A stretch of 64,000 bases of DNA from Halopseudomonas bauzanensis (lineage in GTDB: Bacteria > Pseudomonadota > Gammaproteobacteria > Pseudomonadales > Pseudomonadaceae). Positions 50,802 to 59,432 of the stretch are shown here, piece by piece. The notes below the pieces were generated by a model, which saw only the letters and a list, made by a program, of their open reading frames with translations, had not been told where the DNA came from and searched no databases. Each line of letters starts with the position of its first letter. Position 1 is the first letter of the stretch. The translations under genes and the position numbers were made by a program. The stretch is taken from positions 62,001 through 126,000 of the forward strand of contig NZ_FOUA01000001.1 of NCBI RefSeq assembly GCF_900114735.1. Direction: 5' to 3'.

Positions 50802-51782
50802 TCAGACCACCTGTCTGCGGGTTCGGTACAGCGATAGCAACACACCGCCAGCCAGCAGCGCGAAGGTAACGCCGAGCGATACACCAGCATGAATCTTGAT
50901 ATCCAGGCCATGCAGCAGGATCTTGCAACCAATGAAGATCAATACCAGCGCCAGCGCATATTTGAGGTAGACGAAGCGATGCATCAGCGCAGCCAGGGCG
51001 AAGTACAGCGAACGCAACCCCAGGATGGCGAAGATGTTCGAGGTGTAGACAATGAAGGGATCCTGGGTGATGGCGAAGATTGCCGGCACGCTGTCCACGG
51101 CGAATACCAGATCTGCCAGCTCGATCAGCACCAGGGCCAGGAACAGCGGCGTGGCGAACAGCACCACCTTGCCAGCCTTGTCCGGTAGGCGGACGAAGAA
51201 TTTCGAACCATGCAGATCGTCGGTCACCCGAAAATGCCGACGGATAAAAATCACCATCCGGTTCTGCGACAGGTCCGTATGCTCCACCTCATCCTTGCTG
51301 AGGAACATCTTGATACCGGAAAACAGCAGGAACACACCAAATATATACAGGATCCATTCGAATTCCTGTACCAGCGCCGCGCCCAGGCCGATCATGATCG
51401 CCCGCAGCACGATCACCCCGAGAATGCCCCAGAACAGCACCCGATGCTGATAGATGCGCGGAATGCCGAAGAAACCGAGGATCATCGCCATGACGAACAC
51501 ATTGTCCATGGACAGCGACTGCTCAATCAGAAAGCCGGTGTAGAACTCCAGCGCGCTGGCCGAGCCCATCTGGAACCAGACCCACAGACCGAACAGCATA
51601 CCGACGGCAAAGTAGCCGCCGTACAACAGGAAACTTTCACGCACTTCGATTTCATGTTCTTCGCGGTGCAGCACACCAAGGTCGAAAGCGAGAATGGCCA
51701 GCACGATGGTCAGAAAGAGCAACCATTGCCAGACAGCAGTACCGAGAAAGGGGTTGGTCAAAAACGAAATCAGAGGCTCCAT
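50802..51782 (-). CDS. TerC family integral membrane protein (Alx-like)
   Basis: A 326-residue protein with about nine membrane helices and the TerC family signatures (LSMDNVFVMAMI, IELADLVFAVDSVPAIFAI) with conserved acidic residues inside helices. Members such as Alx and TerC are linked to manganese or other metal export and to tellurite tolerance. An AGGAGG stands six bases before the ATG. It lies between gap and mfd, which are neighbours in P. aeruginosa, so it is an insertion relative to that order. Confidence 0.9.
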   Translation of the reverse strand: MEPLISFLTNPFLGTAVWQWLLFLTIVLAILAFDLGVLHREEHEIEVRESFLLYGGYFAVGMLFGLWVWFQMGSASALEFYTGFLIEQSLSMDNVFVMAMILGFFGIPRIYQHRVLFWGILGVIVLRAIMIGLGAALVQEFEWILYIFGVFLLFSGIKMFLSKDEVEHTDLSQNRMVIFIRRHFRVTDDLHGSKFFVRLPDKAGKVVLFATPLFLALVLIELADLVFAVDSVPAIFAITQDPFIVYTSNIFAILGLRSLYFALAALMHRFVYLKYALALVLIFIGCKILLHGLDIKIHAGVSLGVTFALLAGGVLLSLYRTRRQVV

Positions 51783-51798
51783 GGCGGCCCTCCTGTCA

Positions 51799-51848
51799 AA
51801 GTTTTCAATAAACTTATGACTCCGACATCACGGTGGGACCAACCACCG
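51799..51848 (-). promoter_or_regulatory. Hairpins in the terC leader
   Basis: Two stems precede the terC start: AAGTTT/AAACTT around five bases (51799-51815) and CGGTGG/CCACCG around six bases (51831-51848). Alx genes are often controlled by the yybP-ykoY manganese riboswitch, but its conserved core was not recognised here. Confidence 0.35.
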
Positions 51849-51992
51849 CCAGAGGGGCCCGGCGTCACGCAGGCTGAATGATATAACCGGCCTCAGACTT
51901 CGACAAGCGGAGATAAAAACAGCGCAATCACAACACGGAACCGCCCGGGGGGTTAAACTGTGCGTTTTGCGCAACAAGATAAGCCCACCAGC

Positions 51993-54900
51993 ATGCCTGA
52001 CACATCACTTCTGTTCGCCGCACCGTTGCAGAGCCACCTCGGTAACAAAACAGCCTGGGGCAACCTGCCCGCCGCGGCGCGCGCCCTGGCCATTGCCGAA
52101 GCAGCATCCCAGCATACCGGCCTGAGCCTGGTCATCACCCGGGATACCGCCATGGCGGACCGCCTGGAACAGGAACTTCGGTTCTTCGCTCCCGAGCTGC
52201 CGGTGGCTACCTTCCCCGATTGGGAAACCCTGCCCTACGATCGCTTCTCGCCGCACCAGGACATTATCTCCCAGCGGCTGGAGACGCTGTACCGTCTGCC
52301 GCAGGTAGGGCACGGTATCCTGGTCGTACCGATGATCACCCTGCTGCACCGGATTGCGCCCCGCTCCTTCCTCGGCGGCTCGGTGCTGATGCTGAAGGTC
52401 GGCCAGCGGCTGGACATCGACCGCATGCGCCAGGATCTGGATGCGGCGGGCTATCGTTGCGTCGACACCGTCTATGAGCATGGCGACTACGCCGTGCGCG
52501 GTGCGCTGCTGGACCTGTTTCCCATGGGCAGCCGCCTGCCCTACCGCATCGACCTGTTCGATGAGGAAATCGAAACCCTGCGCACCTTCGATCCGGAGAC
52601 CCAGCGTTCGATCGACAAGGTTGAGCGCATCCATTTGCTACCCGCGCGGGAATTCCCCCTCGACAAGAGTGCGCTGACCGGCTTTCGTGCGCGCTTTCGT
52701 GAACGTTTCGAGGGCGATCATCGGCGCTGCCCCATCTATCAGGACCTGAGCGATGGCATGGTGCCGCCGGGCATCGAATATTACCTGCCACTGTTCTTCG
52801 AAGAGCTGGGCACCCTGTTCGACTACCTGCCGGACGACACGCTGCTGTTCAGCCTGCCCGGCATCGAGGACAGTGCCACCCAGTTCTGGTCAGATGTACG
52901 CAATCGCCACGAGGAACAGGGCATCGATCCGACCAGACCGCTGCTGACGCCGGCAGAACTGTTTCTGCCCGTTGAAGAGTGCTTCGCCCTGCTCAAGCGT
53001 TACCCGCGCATCATCTGCCACGATGAGCCGCTACCGGCAGCGCCCGGGGTCACCAATTTCAATTGCAGCCCGCCGCCCGAACTGCCGCTGGATAGCAAGC
53101 AGGATCAACCGCTGCGCGAACTGCAGCGCTTTCTCGACGAGTTCAACGGTCGCTCGCTGTTCATCGCCGAAACCGCCGGCCGCCGCGAGGCGCTTCTGGA
53201 GCTGCTGGCACGCATCAGCCTGAAGCCCGAGCCGGTGGACAGCTGGGCTGATTTCATCAACAGCCAGCTGTCCTGCGCCATCATGATCGCGCCGGTGGAT
53301 CAAGGGCTGCTGAGCCAGGACCCGCCCGTCGCCCTGATCGCCGAAAGCCAACTGTTCGGCCAGCGGGTGATGCAGCGTCGGCGGCGCGGCAAGGCTACCG
53401 ACCTGGGCGACACCCTGATCCGTAACCTGACCGAACTGCGCGAAGGCGCGCCAGTGGTGCACATCGACCATGGCGTGGGTCGCTATCGCGGCCTGGTCAA
53501 TCTGAGCGTCGAAGGCCAGGAGGCCGAGTTCCTCAAGCTCGAGTACGCCGACGAGGCCACACTTTATGTGCCGGTGGCGAACCTGCACATGATCGCCCGC
53601 TATACCGGCGCCGATGATGATAACGCGCCGCTGCACCGGCTGGGCTCGGAGCAATGGCAGAAGGCCCGACGCAAGGCCGCCGAAAAGGTCCGCGACGTGG
53701 CCGCCGAACTGCTGGATGTCTACGCCCGCCGCGCCGCGCGCAAGGGCTACGCCTTCAGCCAGCCGGAACAGGACTACCAGACCTTCGCCGACGCCTTCCC
53801 CTTCGAGGAAACGGCCGACCAGCAAGCCGCGATCGATGCGGTAACGAAAGACATGACCGGCCCGCAACCAATGGATCGCCTGGTATGTGGCGATGTCGGC
53901 TTCGGCAAGACCGAGGTCGCCATGCGCGCCGCCTTCCTCGCCGTGCATGGCGGCAAGCAGGTCGCAGTACTGGTGCCCACTACCCTGCTTGCCCAGCAGC
54001 ATTACAACAGCTTCAAGGACCGCTTCGCGGACTGGCCGGTGAAAGTCGAGGTGATTTCCCGCTTCCGCTCCGCCAAGGAAGTCAAGGCAGCCACCCAGGA
54101 GCTGGCCGATGGCAAGATCGACATCATGATCGGCACCCACAAGTTGCTGCAGGGCGATGTCCAGTTCAAGGACCTGGGCCTGGTGATCATCGACGAGGAA
54201 CACCGCTTCGGGGTACGCCAGAAGGAACGCCTCAAGGCCCTGCGCAGCGAGGTGGATATCCTCAACCTGACTGCCACGCCGATTCCACGGACCCTGAACA
54301 TGGCCATGACCGGCATGCGCGACCTGTCGATCATCGCCACGCCGCCGGCGCGGCGGCTGTCGGTCAAGACCTTCGTCATGCAGCAGCAACCGGCGGTGAT
54401 CAAGGAAGCCATCCTGCGCGAACTCTTGCGCGGCGGCCAGGTGTACTTCCTGCACAACGAAGTGGAAACCATCGAGAAATGCGCGGCCGACCTGGCAGAG
54501 CTGGTGCCCGAAGCGCGAATCGGCATCAGCCACGGCCAGATGCCGGAACGTGCTCTGGAGCAGGTGATGCGCGACTTCTATCATCGCCGCTTCAACATCC
54601 TGGTGACCTCGACCATCATCGAGACCGGCATCGATGTGCCCAGCGCCAACACCATCATCATCGAGCGCGCCGACAAGTTCGGCCTCGCGCAGCTGCACCA
54701 GCTGCGCGGCCGGGTCGGCCGTAGCCACCACCAGGCCTACGCCTATCTGCTGACCCCGGCCGGGCGCAAACTCACCGGTGACGCGGAAAAGCGCCTGGAA
54801 GCCATTGCCGCGGCACAGGACCTGGGCGCAGGCTTTACCCTGGCCACCCATGATCTCGAGATCCGCGGCGCCGGCGAGCTACTTGGCGAAGGCCAGAGCG

Positions 54901-55484
54901 GGCAGATCCAGGCGGTCGGTTTCACTCTGTACATGGACATGCTGGAACGGGCCATCAAGGCCATCCAGCAGGGCAAGGAGCCGGAGCTGGAAAACCCGCT
55001 GAGCGGCGGCCCGGATATCAACCTGCGCCTGCCGGCGCTGATTCCCGACGACTACCTGCCGGACGTGCATGCACGCCTGACCCTGTACAAGCGCATCGCC
55101 AATGCCGCCAATGATGACGACCTGAAGGACTTGCAGGTGGAAATGATCGACCGCTTCGGCTTGCTGCCCGAACAGGTGAAAACCCTGTTCCGGGTCACCG
55201 CGCTGAAACTGCGCTGTGCGCCGCTGGGTATCGCCAAGATCGATGTTGGCGCGGAGCATGGCCGCGTCGAGTTCGCTGCCGATACCAGTGTCGATCCGCT
55301 GACGCTGATCCGCCTGATTCAGGACAACCCGCAGCGTTACCGGCTGGATGGCGGCAGCGTATTCCGCTTCAGCGCGCCCATGGGCACCGCGGCGCTGCGC
55401 CTGAATACCGTCGAAGCCCTGGTGGAACGGCTGCAGCAAGTGCCCAGCCCGCCCCCCAGCCCCGGCAAAGGCAAGCGTCGATGA
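51993..55484 (+). CDS. mfd: Transcription-repair coupling factor Mfd
   Basis: Removes stalled RNA polymerase at DNA lesions and recruits UvrA. About 1163 residues: UvrB-homology N-terminal domain, the RNA polymerase-interaction domain (VVHIDHGVGRYRGLV), a RecG-like translocase with GDVGFGKTE and IIDEEHRFG, and the C-terminal TRCF domain. A GTG 33 bases upstream (51960) with a G-rich stretch before it is an alternative start. Confidence 0.95.
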   Translation: MPDTSLLFAAPLQSHLGNKTAWGNLPAAARALAIAEAASQHTGLSLVITRDTAMADRLEQELRFFAPELPVATFPDWETLPYDRFSPHQDIISQRLETLYRLPQVGHGILVVPMITLLHRIAPRSFLGGSVLMLKVGQRLDIDRMRQDLDAAGYRCVDTVYEHGDYAVRGALLDLFPMGSRLPYRIDLFDEEIETLRTFDPETQRSIDKVERIHLLPAREFPLDKSALTGFRARFRERFEGDHRRCPIYQDLSDGMVPPGIEYYLPLFFEELGTLFDYLPDDTLLFSLPGIEDSATQFWSDVRNRHEEQGIDPTRPLLTPAELFLPVEECFALLKRYPRIICHDEPLPAAPGVTNFNCSPPPELPLDSKQDQPLRELQRFLDEFNGRSLFIAETAGRREALLELLARISLKPEPVDSWADFINSQLSCAIMIAPVDQGLLSQDPPVALIAESQLFGQRVMQRRRRGKATDLGDTLIRNLTELREGAPVVHIDHGVGRYRGLVNLSVEGQEAEFLKLEYADEATLYVPVANLHMIARYTGADDDNAPLHRLGSEQWQKARRKAAEKVRDVAAELLDVYARRAARKGYAFSQPEQDYQTFADAFPFEETADQQAAIDAVTKDMTGPQPMDRLVCGDVGFGKTEVAMRAAFLAVHGGKQVAVLVPTTLLAQQHYNSFKDRFADWPVKVEVISRFRSAKEVKAATQELADGKIDIMIGTHKLLQGDVQFKDLGLVIIDEEHRFGVRQKERLKALRSEVDILNLTATPIPRTLNMAMTGMRDLSIIATPPARRLSVKTFVMQQQPAVIKEAILRELLRGGQVYFLHNEVETIEKCAADLAELVPEARIGISHGQMPERALEQVMRDFYHRRFNILVTSTIIETGIDVPSANTIIIERADKFGLAQLHQLRGRVGRSHHQAYAYLLTPAGRKLTGDAEKRLEAIAAAQDLGAGFTLATHDLEIRGAGELLGEGQSGQIQAVGFTLYMDMLERAIKAIQQGKEPELENPLSGGPDINLRLPALIPDDYLPDVHARLTLYKRIANAANDDDLKDLQVEMIDRFGLLPEQVKTLFRVTALKLRCAPLGIAKIDVGAEHGRVEFAADTSVDPLTLIRLIQDNPQRYRLDGGSVFRFSAPMGTAALRLNTVEALVERLQQVPSPPPSPGKGKRR

Positions 55485-55510
55485 AGTGGGCTGTGCCCAG
55501 CTGATAGGGT

Positions 55511-55536
55511 TGGGGGCAGCTCAAAAGATGCCCCCA
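55511..55536. terminator. Hairpin between convergent mfd and nagZ
   Basis: TGGGGGCA and TGCCCCCA form a perfect eight-base-pair stem with a ten-base loop in the 59-base gap between the two stops. No long T tract, but the place and strength suit a shared terminator. Confidence 0.6.
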
Positions 55537-55543
55537 CCAAGAA

Positions 55544-56548
55544 TCAGAGCAAGCCCGCTCCTTGCAACAGTTCGACCGCCTGCCGCCAGCGCGGCTGGGC
55601 CTTGTAATCGATACCGGGGGTGCTCCTGGCCAACATGCCCTGCGCCCGGGGCGACGGCTGCATGCCCGTCTGCTGCGCATGCACCAGCGCCTGCTCAGCC
55701 GCAGCGCGATCATTGCACACCAGTAGCATGTCGCAACCGGACGCCAGCGCCGCATCGACCCGCTCCGCCATGCCGCCCACCGCGTGAGCGCCGGCCATGG
55801 TCAGGTCATCACTGAAGATCACCCCACGAAAGCCCAGCTCAGCGCGCAGGATGTCCTGCAGCCAGCGGCGGGAAAAGCCCGCCGGCAGGCTGTCCACCGC
55901 CGGATAGACCACGTGCGCCGGCATGATCCCATCCAGCAACGGCGCTAGCGCCGCAAAGGGCTGCAGATCAGATTCGCGGATCGCCGCCTCGCTGCGCTCA
56001 TCGACCGGCAGGTCGAAGTGTGAATCAGCCTCTGCCCAGCCATGCCCGGGGAAATGCTTGCCGGTCGCGGCCATGCCGGCCTGCCGCAGCCCCTGGATAT
56101 AGGCCTGACCCAGGCGACTCACCTGCTGCGGATCACCGCCCAGGGAACGGTCGCCGATTACCTGGCTGCGCCCGTAATCAAGATCCAGTACCGGCGCAAA
56201 GCTGATGTCGATACCGCAGGCGAGCATCTCGGTCGCCATCAGCCAGGCCGCAGCCTCGGCCAGCTGTTCCTGCTCTGCGGCAGCGCACCCGGCGATTCGG
56301 CCAAGCGCCGGCAACCGCAACACATCCCGCCGCAGCCGCTGGACCCGCCCGCCTTCCTGGTCAATGGCGATCAGCATATCGGGGCGCACTGCACGAATGC
56401 TGCGTACCAGCTCGCGCACCTGGGCCGGGGATTCGGTATTGCGGGCAAATAGGATCATGCCGCCGACTTCGGGCTGTCTCAACAGCTGGCGGTCTTCCGG
56501 CGTCAGCCAGGTGCCGGCCAGATCCAGCATCAATGTGCCTTGTTTCAA
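55544..56548 (-). CDS. nagZ: Beta-N-acetylhexosaminidase NagZ
   Basis: Cytosolic glycoside hydrolase family 3 enzyme of peptidoglycan recycling; it removes GlcNAc from anhydro-muropeptides and so affects AmpR-type beta-lactamase induction where present. 334 residues with DQEGGRVQR, KHFPGHG and FSDDLTMAGA (nucleophile Asp region). I place the start at a TTG (56548) with AAGGAG seven bases upstream; this matches the family N-terminus better than the frame start further up. Confidence 0.92.
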   Translation of the reverse strand: MKQGTLMLDLAGTWLTPEDRQLLRQPEVGGMILFARNTESPAQVRELVRSIRAVRPDMLIAIDQEGGRVQRLRRDVLRLPALGRIAGCAAAEQEQLAEAAAWLMATEMLACGIDISFAPVLDLDYGRSQVIGDRSLGGDPQQVSRLGQAYIQGLRQAGMAATGKHFPGHGWAEADSHFDLPVDERSEAAIRESDLQPFAALAPLLDGIMPAHVVYPAVDSLPAGFSRRWLQDILRAELGFRGVIFSDDLTMAGAHAVGGMAERVDAALASGCDMLLVCNDRAAAEQALVHAQQTGMQPSPRAQGMLARSTPGIDYKAQPRWRQAVELLQGAGLL

Positions 56549-56578
56549 TGAAGTGCTCCTTGGAATGTAGGGCAAGCG

Positions 56579-57061
56579 CTATTCGATGATTACCGCACAG
56601 CCGGCCGGGGTCATCTCGAACAGCGCCAGAATATCCGGATTACGCAGGCGGATGCAGCCATGGGACAGCGGGATGCCCATCGGCTGATCATCACCGGTAC
56701 CGTGCAGATAGATGTAGCGACGCTGGGAATCACGATCGGCGCCACGGTTGATACCCGGCTCCTCACCGCAGAGCCAGAGTATGCGAGTTAGGATCCAGTC
56801 CCGCTGCGGGTGCGTAGCGGCCAGCTCAGGCGACCAGACCTCGCCGGTCGGCCGCCGACCAATGAAGACCGCACCCAGCGGCTGGCCCTCACCGATGCGG
56901 GCCCGCACCCGGTGCCGGCCGCGCGGCGTGCAACCGCTGCCGTTCAATTCCCCCGCACCATTCTTTGCTGTTGATACCGGATACTGGCACAGCTGCCGAC
57001 CGGCCCTGGAGCCGGTCAGCAACTGACGCTCGATGGATATATGGATCAGGTCCAGCTGCAT
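56579..57061 (-). CDS. L,D-transpeptidase family protein (YkuD)
   Basis: A 160-residue YkuD-domain protein with the catalytic set His120, His134 and Cys136 in HGTGDDQPMGIPLSHGCIRLRN-type sequence (119-140). Such enzymes form 3-3 cross-links or attach proteins to peptidoglycan. No N-terminal signal peptide is visible from the Met at 57061, which is unusual for a periplasmic enzyme. The longer frame upstream reads into psrA on another frame and gives no signal either. It lies between nagZ and psrA, as in other Pseudomonas. Confidence 0.87.
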   Translation of the reverse strand: MQLDLIHISIERQLLTGSRAGRQLCQYPVSTAKNGAGELNGSGCTPRGRHRVRARIGEGQPLGAVFIGRRPTGEVWSPELAATHPQRDWILTRILWLCGEEPGINRGADRDSQRRYIYLHGTGDDQPMGIPLSHGCIRLRNPDILALFEMTPAGCAVIIE

Positions 57062-57120
57062 GGTCACTCCGCTGCAACAAAGGCATACACGATAGCGGAT
57101 CACACAGCGGGAAGTAAGTC

Positions 57121-57810
57121 CTAGGGCGCCACCGGTTCCGGGGCATCGCGCAGGCGACTGCTCGCCTCCCCCCGCAACTGCGGGCTGGCACGCATGCCGG
57201 CGGCCAGGAACGGCACCATCTGTCGCAGCACCTCCTCGGTCCCGGCGCGCTCGCCGCACTCTGCTTCGGCCATGGCCTTGAGCGCCTTCATACTCGACAG
57301 GGTGAATGCCGCACTGCCCAGCATGAAATGCACACGCCAGAACAGCACATCCGCCGGCAGCTCGGGCGAGCTGCGCAATACCAGCGCCATGTAGCGCTGG
57401 AACACCTTGCCATAGACCTCACCCAGATACTTGCGCAAATGGCCCTGGCTCTGGCTGAAAGCCAAACCCAGCAACCGCATGAAGGTAGAAAGATCGTGCC
57501 CGCTGCGTGGCTTCACCGCCAGCACCAGCCGCACCAGCATGTCCAGCAACTCCTCAAGACTCTGCTCTGGATTACCGGCCTGCTCGTTGCGATCGAGCTC
57601 CTGCTCCAGGCTGCTGACGAAGGGATTGAGGAAGCGGGTGAACACCGCCTGGATCAGGGATTTCTTCGAACCGAAATGGTAGTTCACCGCCGCCAGGTTC
57701 ACCCCGGCCTTGCTGGTGATCAGACGCAGCGAGGTTTCCGCAAACCCCTTTTCGGCAAACAACTGCTCGGCGGCATCAAGGATGCGCTCGACTGTTTCAG
57801 ACTGTGCCAC
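57121..57810 (-). CDS. psrA: PsrA, TetR-family regulator
   Basis: Long-chain fatty-acid-responsive regulator that in Pseudomonas represses itself and fatty-acid oxidation genes and activates rpoS. 229 residues with the helix-turn-helix SLRLITSKAGVNLAAVNYHFGSK. The start is a GTG (57810) with GGAG seven bases upstream; the frame further up lies in the operator region. The palindrome at 57832-57853 is a textbook PsrA site. Divergent from lexA. Confidence 0.93.
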   Translation of the reverse strand: MAQSETVERILDAAEQLFAEKGFAETSLRLITSKAGVNLAAVNYHFGSKKSLIQAVFTRFLNPFVSSLEQELDRNEQAGNPEQSLEELLDMLVRLVLAVKPRSGHDLSTFMRLLGLAFSQSQGHLRKYLGEVYGKVFQRYMALVLRSSPELPADVLFWRVHFMLGSAAFTLSSMKALKAMAEAECGERAGTEEVLRQMVPFLAAGMRASPQLRGEASSRLRDAPEPVAP

Positions 57811-57831
57811 GGATAACTCCCAGATACATTT

Positions 57832-57853
57832 GTTTGAAACATACGTTTCAAAC
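57832..57853. promoter_or_regulatory. PsrA operator
   Basis: GTTTGAAAC (57832-57840), four bases, GTTTCAAAC (57845-57853). The dyad is perfect over nine bases per arm and contains the known PsrA core (G/C)AAAC-N2-4-GTTT(G/C). It lies 22 bases before the psrA GTG, so autorepression is expected. Confidence 0.88.
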
Positions 57854-57933
57854 GATCTCCCTGTCAACTTGAACGTTTTACCACAGCCGCCTGCGCAAGC
57901 AAACTGGCCAAACGACTTGCCCTGCGGGCACAA

Positions 57934-57949
57934 CTGTATATAATCCCAA
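57934..57949 (+). promoter_or_regulatory. Upstream LexA box (imperfect)
   Basis: CTG-N10-CAA, one mismatch from CTG-N10-CAG, with the typical TATATA centre. It starts 19 bases before the second box, giving tandem LexA sites. Confidence 0.6.
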
Positions 57950-57952
57950 TAA

Positions 57953-57968
57953 CTGTATAAAAAGACAG
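57953..57968 (+). promoter_or_regulatory. LexA box of lexA
   Basis: A perfect CTG-N10-CAG (CTGTATAAAAAGACAG) ten bases before the lexA ATG. This is the SOS operator through which LexA represses lexA-sulA. Confidence 0.92.
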
Positions 57969-57978
57969 GTACTGGATA

Positions 57979-58590
57979 ATGCTTAAACTGACGGCACGGC
58001 AACAACAGGTACTGGCCTTCCTGAAGGAATACATGAGTGCCAATGGCTATCCCCCCACCCGGGTGGAGATTGCCCGCGAGCTGGGCTTCCGCTCACCAAA
58101 CGCGGCCGAAGAACACCTCAAGGCACTGGCCCGCAAAGGCGCCATTGAGATGATTCCCGGCGCTTCCCGCGGCATCCGCCTGCCGGCCGACAGTGAGGCC
58201 CAGAACCAGGAAGATGGATTACCGGTTATCGGCCAGGTGGCCGCCGGCGCCCCCATCCTGGCGGTAGAGAACATTGAGGACCATTGCCGCATCAGCCCCG
58301 AGTTCTTCAGCCCCCGTGCCGACTATCTGCTGCGCGTGCGCGGCATGAGCATGAAGGACATCGGCATTCTTGATGGAGACCTGCTCGCCGTACATCGCAC
58401 CAGCGAAGTCAGGAATGGCCAGGTGGTCGTCGCCCGCCTCGATGACGAGGTGACCGTCAAACGCTTCCACAAGCAGGGCCGCAAGGTGTCATTGATTGCT
58501 GAGAACCCTGATTTCGCGCCCATAGAAGTCGATCTGCGCGAACAGGAACTGATCATCGAAGGTCTGAGCGTCGGCGTGATACGCCACTGA
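57979..58590 (+). CDS. lexA: LexA repressor
   Basis: SOS repressor and self-cleaving protease. 203 residues: winged helix N-terminus ([28 protein letters not shown]), cleavage bond Ala89-Gly90 (QVAAGAP), and the Ser124/Lys161 dyad ([14 protein letters not shown]). Two LexA boxes precede it and sulA follows by 12 bases. Confidence 0.97.
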   Translation: MLKLTARQQQVLAFLKEYMSANGYPPTRVEIARELGFRSPNAAEEHLKALARKGAIEMIPGASRGIRLPADSEAQNQEDGLPVIGQVAAGAPILAVENIEDHCRISPEFFSPRADYLLRVRGMSMKDIGILDGDLLAVHRTSEVRNGQVVVARLDDEVTVKRFHKQGRKVSLIAENPDFAPIEVDLREQELIIEGLSVGVIRH

Positions 58591-58601
58591 AGGAGTACGC
58601 C

Positions 58602-59096
58602 ATGCAGTATGCGCGAAACAAAGGTTCAGCCGCACAACCCGACCTGCTGCACCAGGTCATGATGTCGTCTCGCCTGCAGGCACAGAGTCTGAGCGGTACG
58701 GCCCTACCTGACAGCGAGCCGGAGAACATCGGCTTCAGTGAGATCAGTCTGAATGGCACGCCACGCCAGTGCCTGCAATGGTTGGCGCCGGTGTTGCGGG
58801 ATCTGAGCCAGGCCAGTTGTCCGGGCTGGCTGACGTTGATCGACCCGCCGCTGCCGGTCAGCCAGAAGTGGCTGCGGGCCTCGGGGCTCGATCCCCAGCG
58901 CATACTCATCATCCGCCCAAAGCATGGCATGGATACACTGGAATTATGCTGCGAGATTCTGCGGCTAGGCTACAGCCACACAGTGGTGAGCTGGCTGCCA
59001 CCATTGGCAAGCACCCATCTACGCCTGGAGGCAGCTGCCCGCTCAGGGTACTGCGCCAGCCTCAATGTGCGCCTGGGCAGCACCGGCATGGCTTGA
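58602..59096 (+). CDS. sulA: SulA, SOS cell-division inhibitor
   Basis: A 164-residue protein matching SulA (ISLNGTPRQCLQWLAPVLRDLS, GWLTLIDPP, the late EILRLGYSHTVVSWL). It binds FtsZ and stops septation after DNA damage; release normally depends on Lon proteolysis. It lacks its own LexA box and follows lexA by 12 bases, so it is read with lexA. Confidence 0.9.
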   Translation: MQYARNKGSAAQPDLLHQVMMSSRLQAQSLSGTALPDSEPENIGFSEISLNGTPRQCLQWLAPVLRDLSQASCPGWLTLIDPPLPVSQKWLRASGLDPQRILIIRPKHGMDTLELCCEILRLGYSHTVVSWLPPLASTHLRLEAAARSGYCASLNVRLGSTGMA

Positions 59097-59109
59097 TGTG
59101 ACCACCTCG

Positions 59110-59127
59110 GTCGGGCGTCTGCCCGAC
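59110..59127. terminator. Hairpin after sulA
   Basis: GTCGGGC and GCCCGAC form a seven-base-pair stem with a four-base loop in the 35-base gap between the sulA stop and the convergent small gene. No T tract follows, so it is a weak candidate for a shared terminator. Confidence 0.5.
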
Positions 59128-59131
59128 TGGG

Positions 59132-59371
59132 TCAATGCAATACGCGGTGTTCGTCGAATTCCAGATCGGGATCTTCTTCCATGATCTGACCAGCCATCTG
59201 CATGCCAGTACTGATCATCGCCTTGGCCACTTCCACGTAGTTGCCCTGCAGAAAGTCCCTTGCCTCTTCGGAGAACTCGATGGTCAACAGCGGCTTGCCC
59301 TCTTCGTCCGGGCGGCGCAAAGCGACAGTGCCGTCGGCAAGCTCTATGATCTCGAGAAAGGGTGAAGGCAT
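59132..59371 (-). CDS. Conserved hypothetical protein, PA3009-like
   Basis: A 79-residue acidic protein (PSPFLEIIELADGTVALRR at the start, ending EFDEHRVLH). No motif that I recognise, no signal or membrane segment. AGGAG stands seven bases before the ATG at 59371, which fixes the start against a longer reading to 59545. In P. aeruginosa a short protein occupies the same place between sulA and topA. Confidence 0.78.
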   Translation of the reverse strand: MPSPFLEIIELADGTVALRRPDEEGKPLLTIEFSEEARDFLQGNYVEVAKAMISTGMQMAGQIMEEDPDLEFDEHRVLH

Positions 59372-59432
59372 TGTACGTCTCCTGTCAGTCAAGCCGCGCA
59401 GGGTATCACAGCCACCCTGAGCCGACCACCGC

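Noticed and set aside
51783-51959. yybP-ykoY manganese riboswitch before the TerC gene
   Set aside because: Expected from the gene family, but the conserved core bases were not found by eye.
53031-54851. 606-codon minus-strand frame inside mfd
   Set aside because: Antisense shadow of a strongly supported gene.
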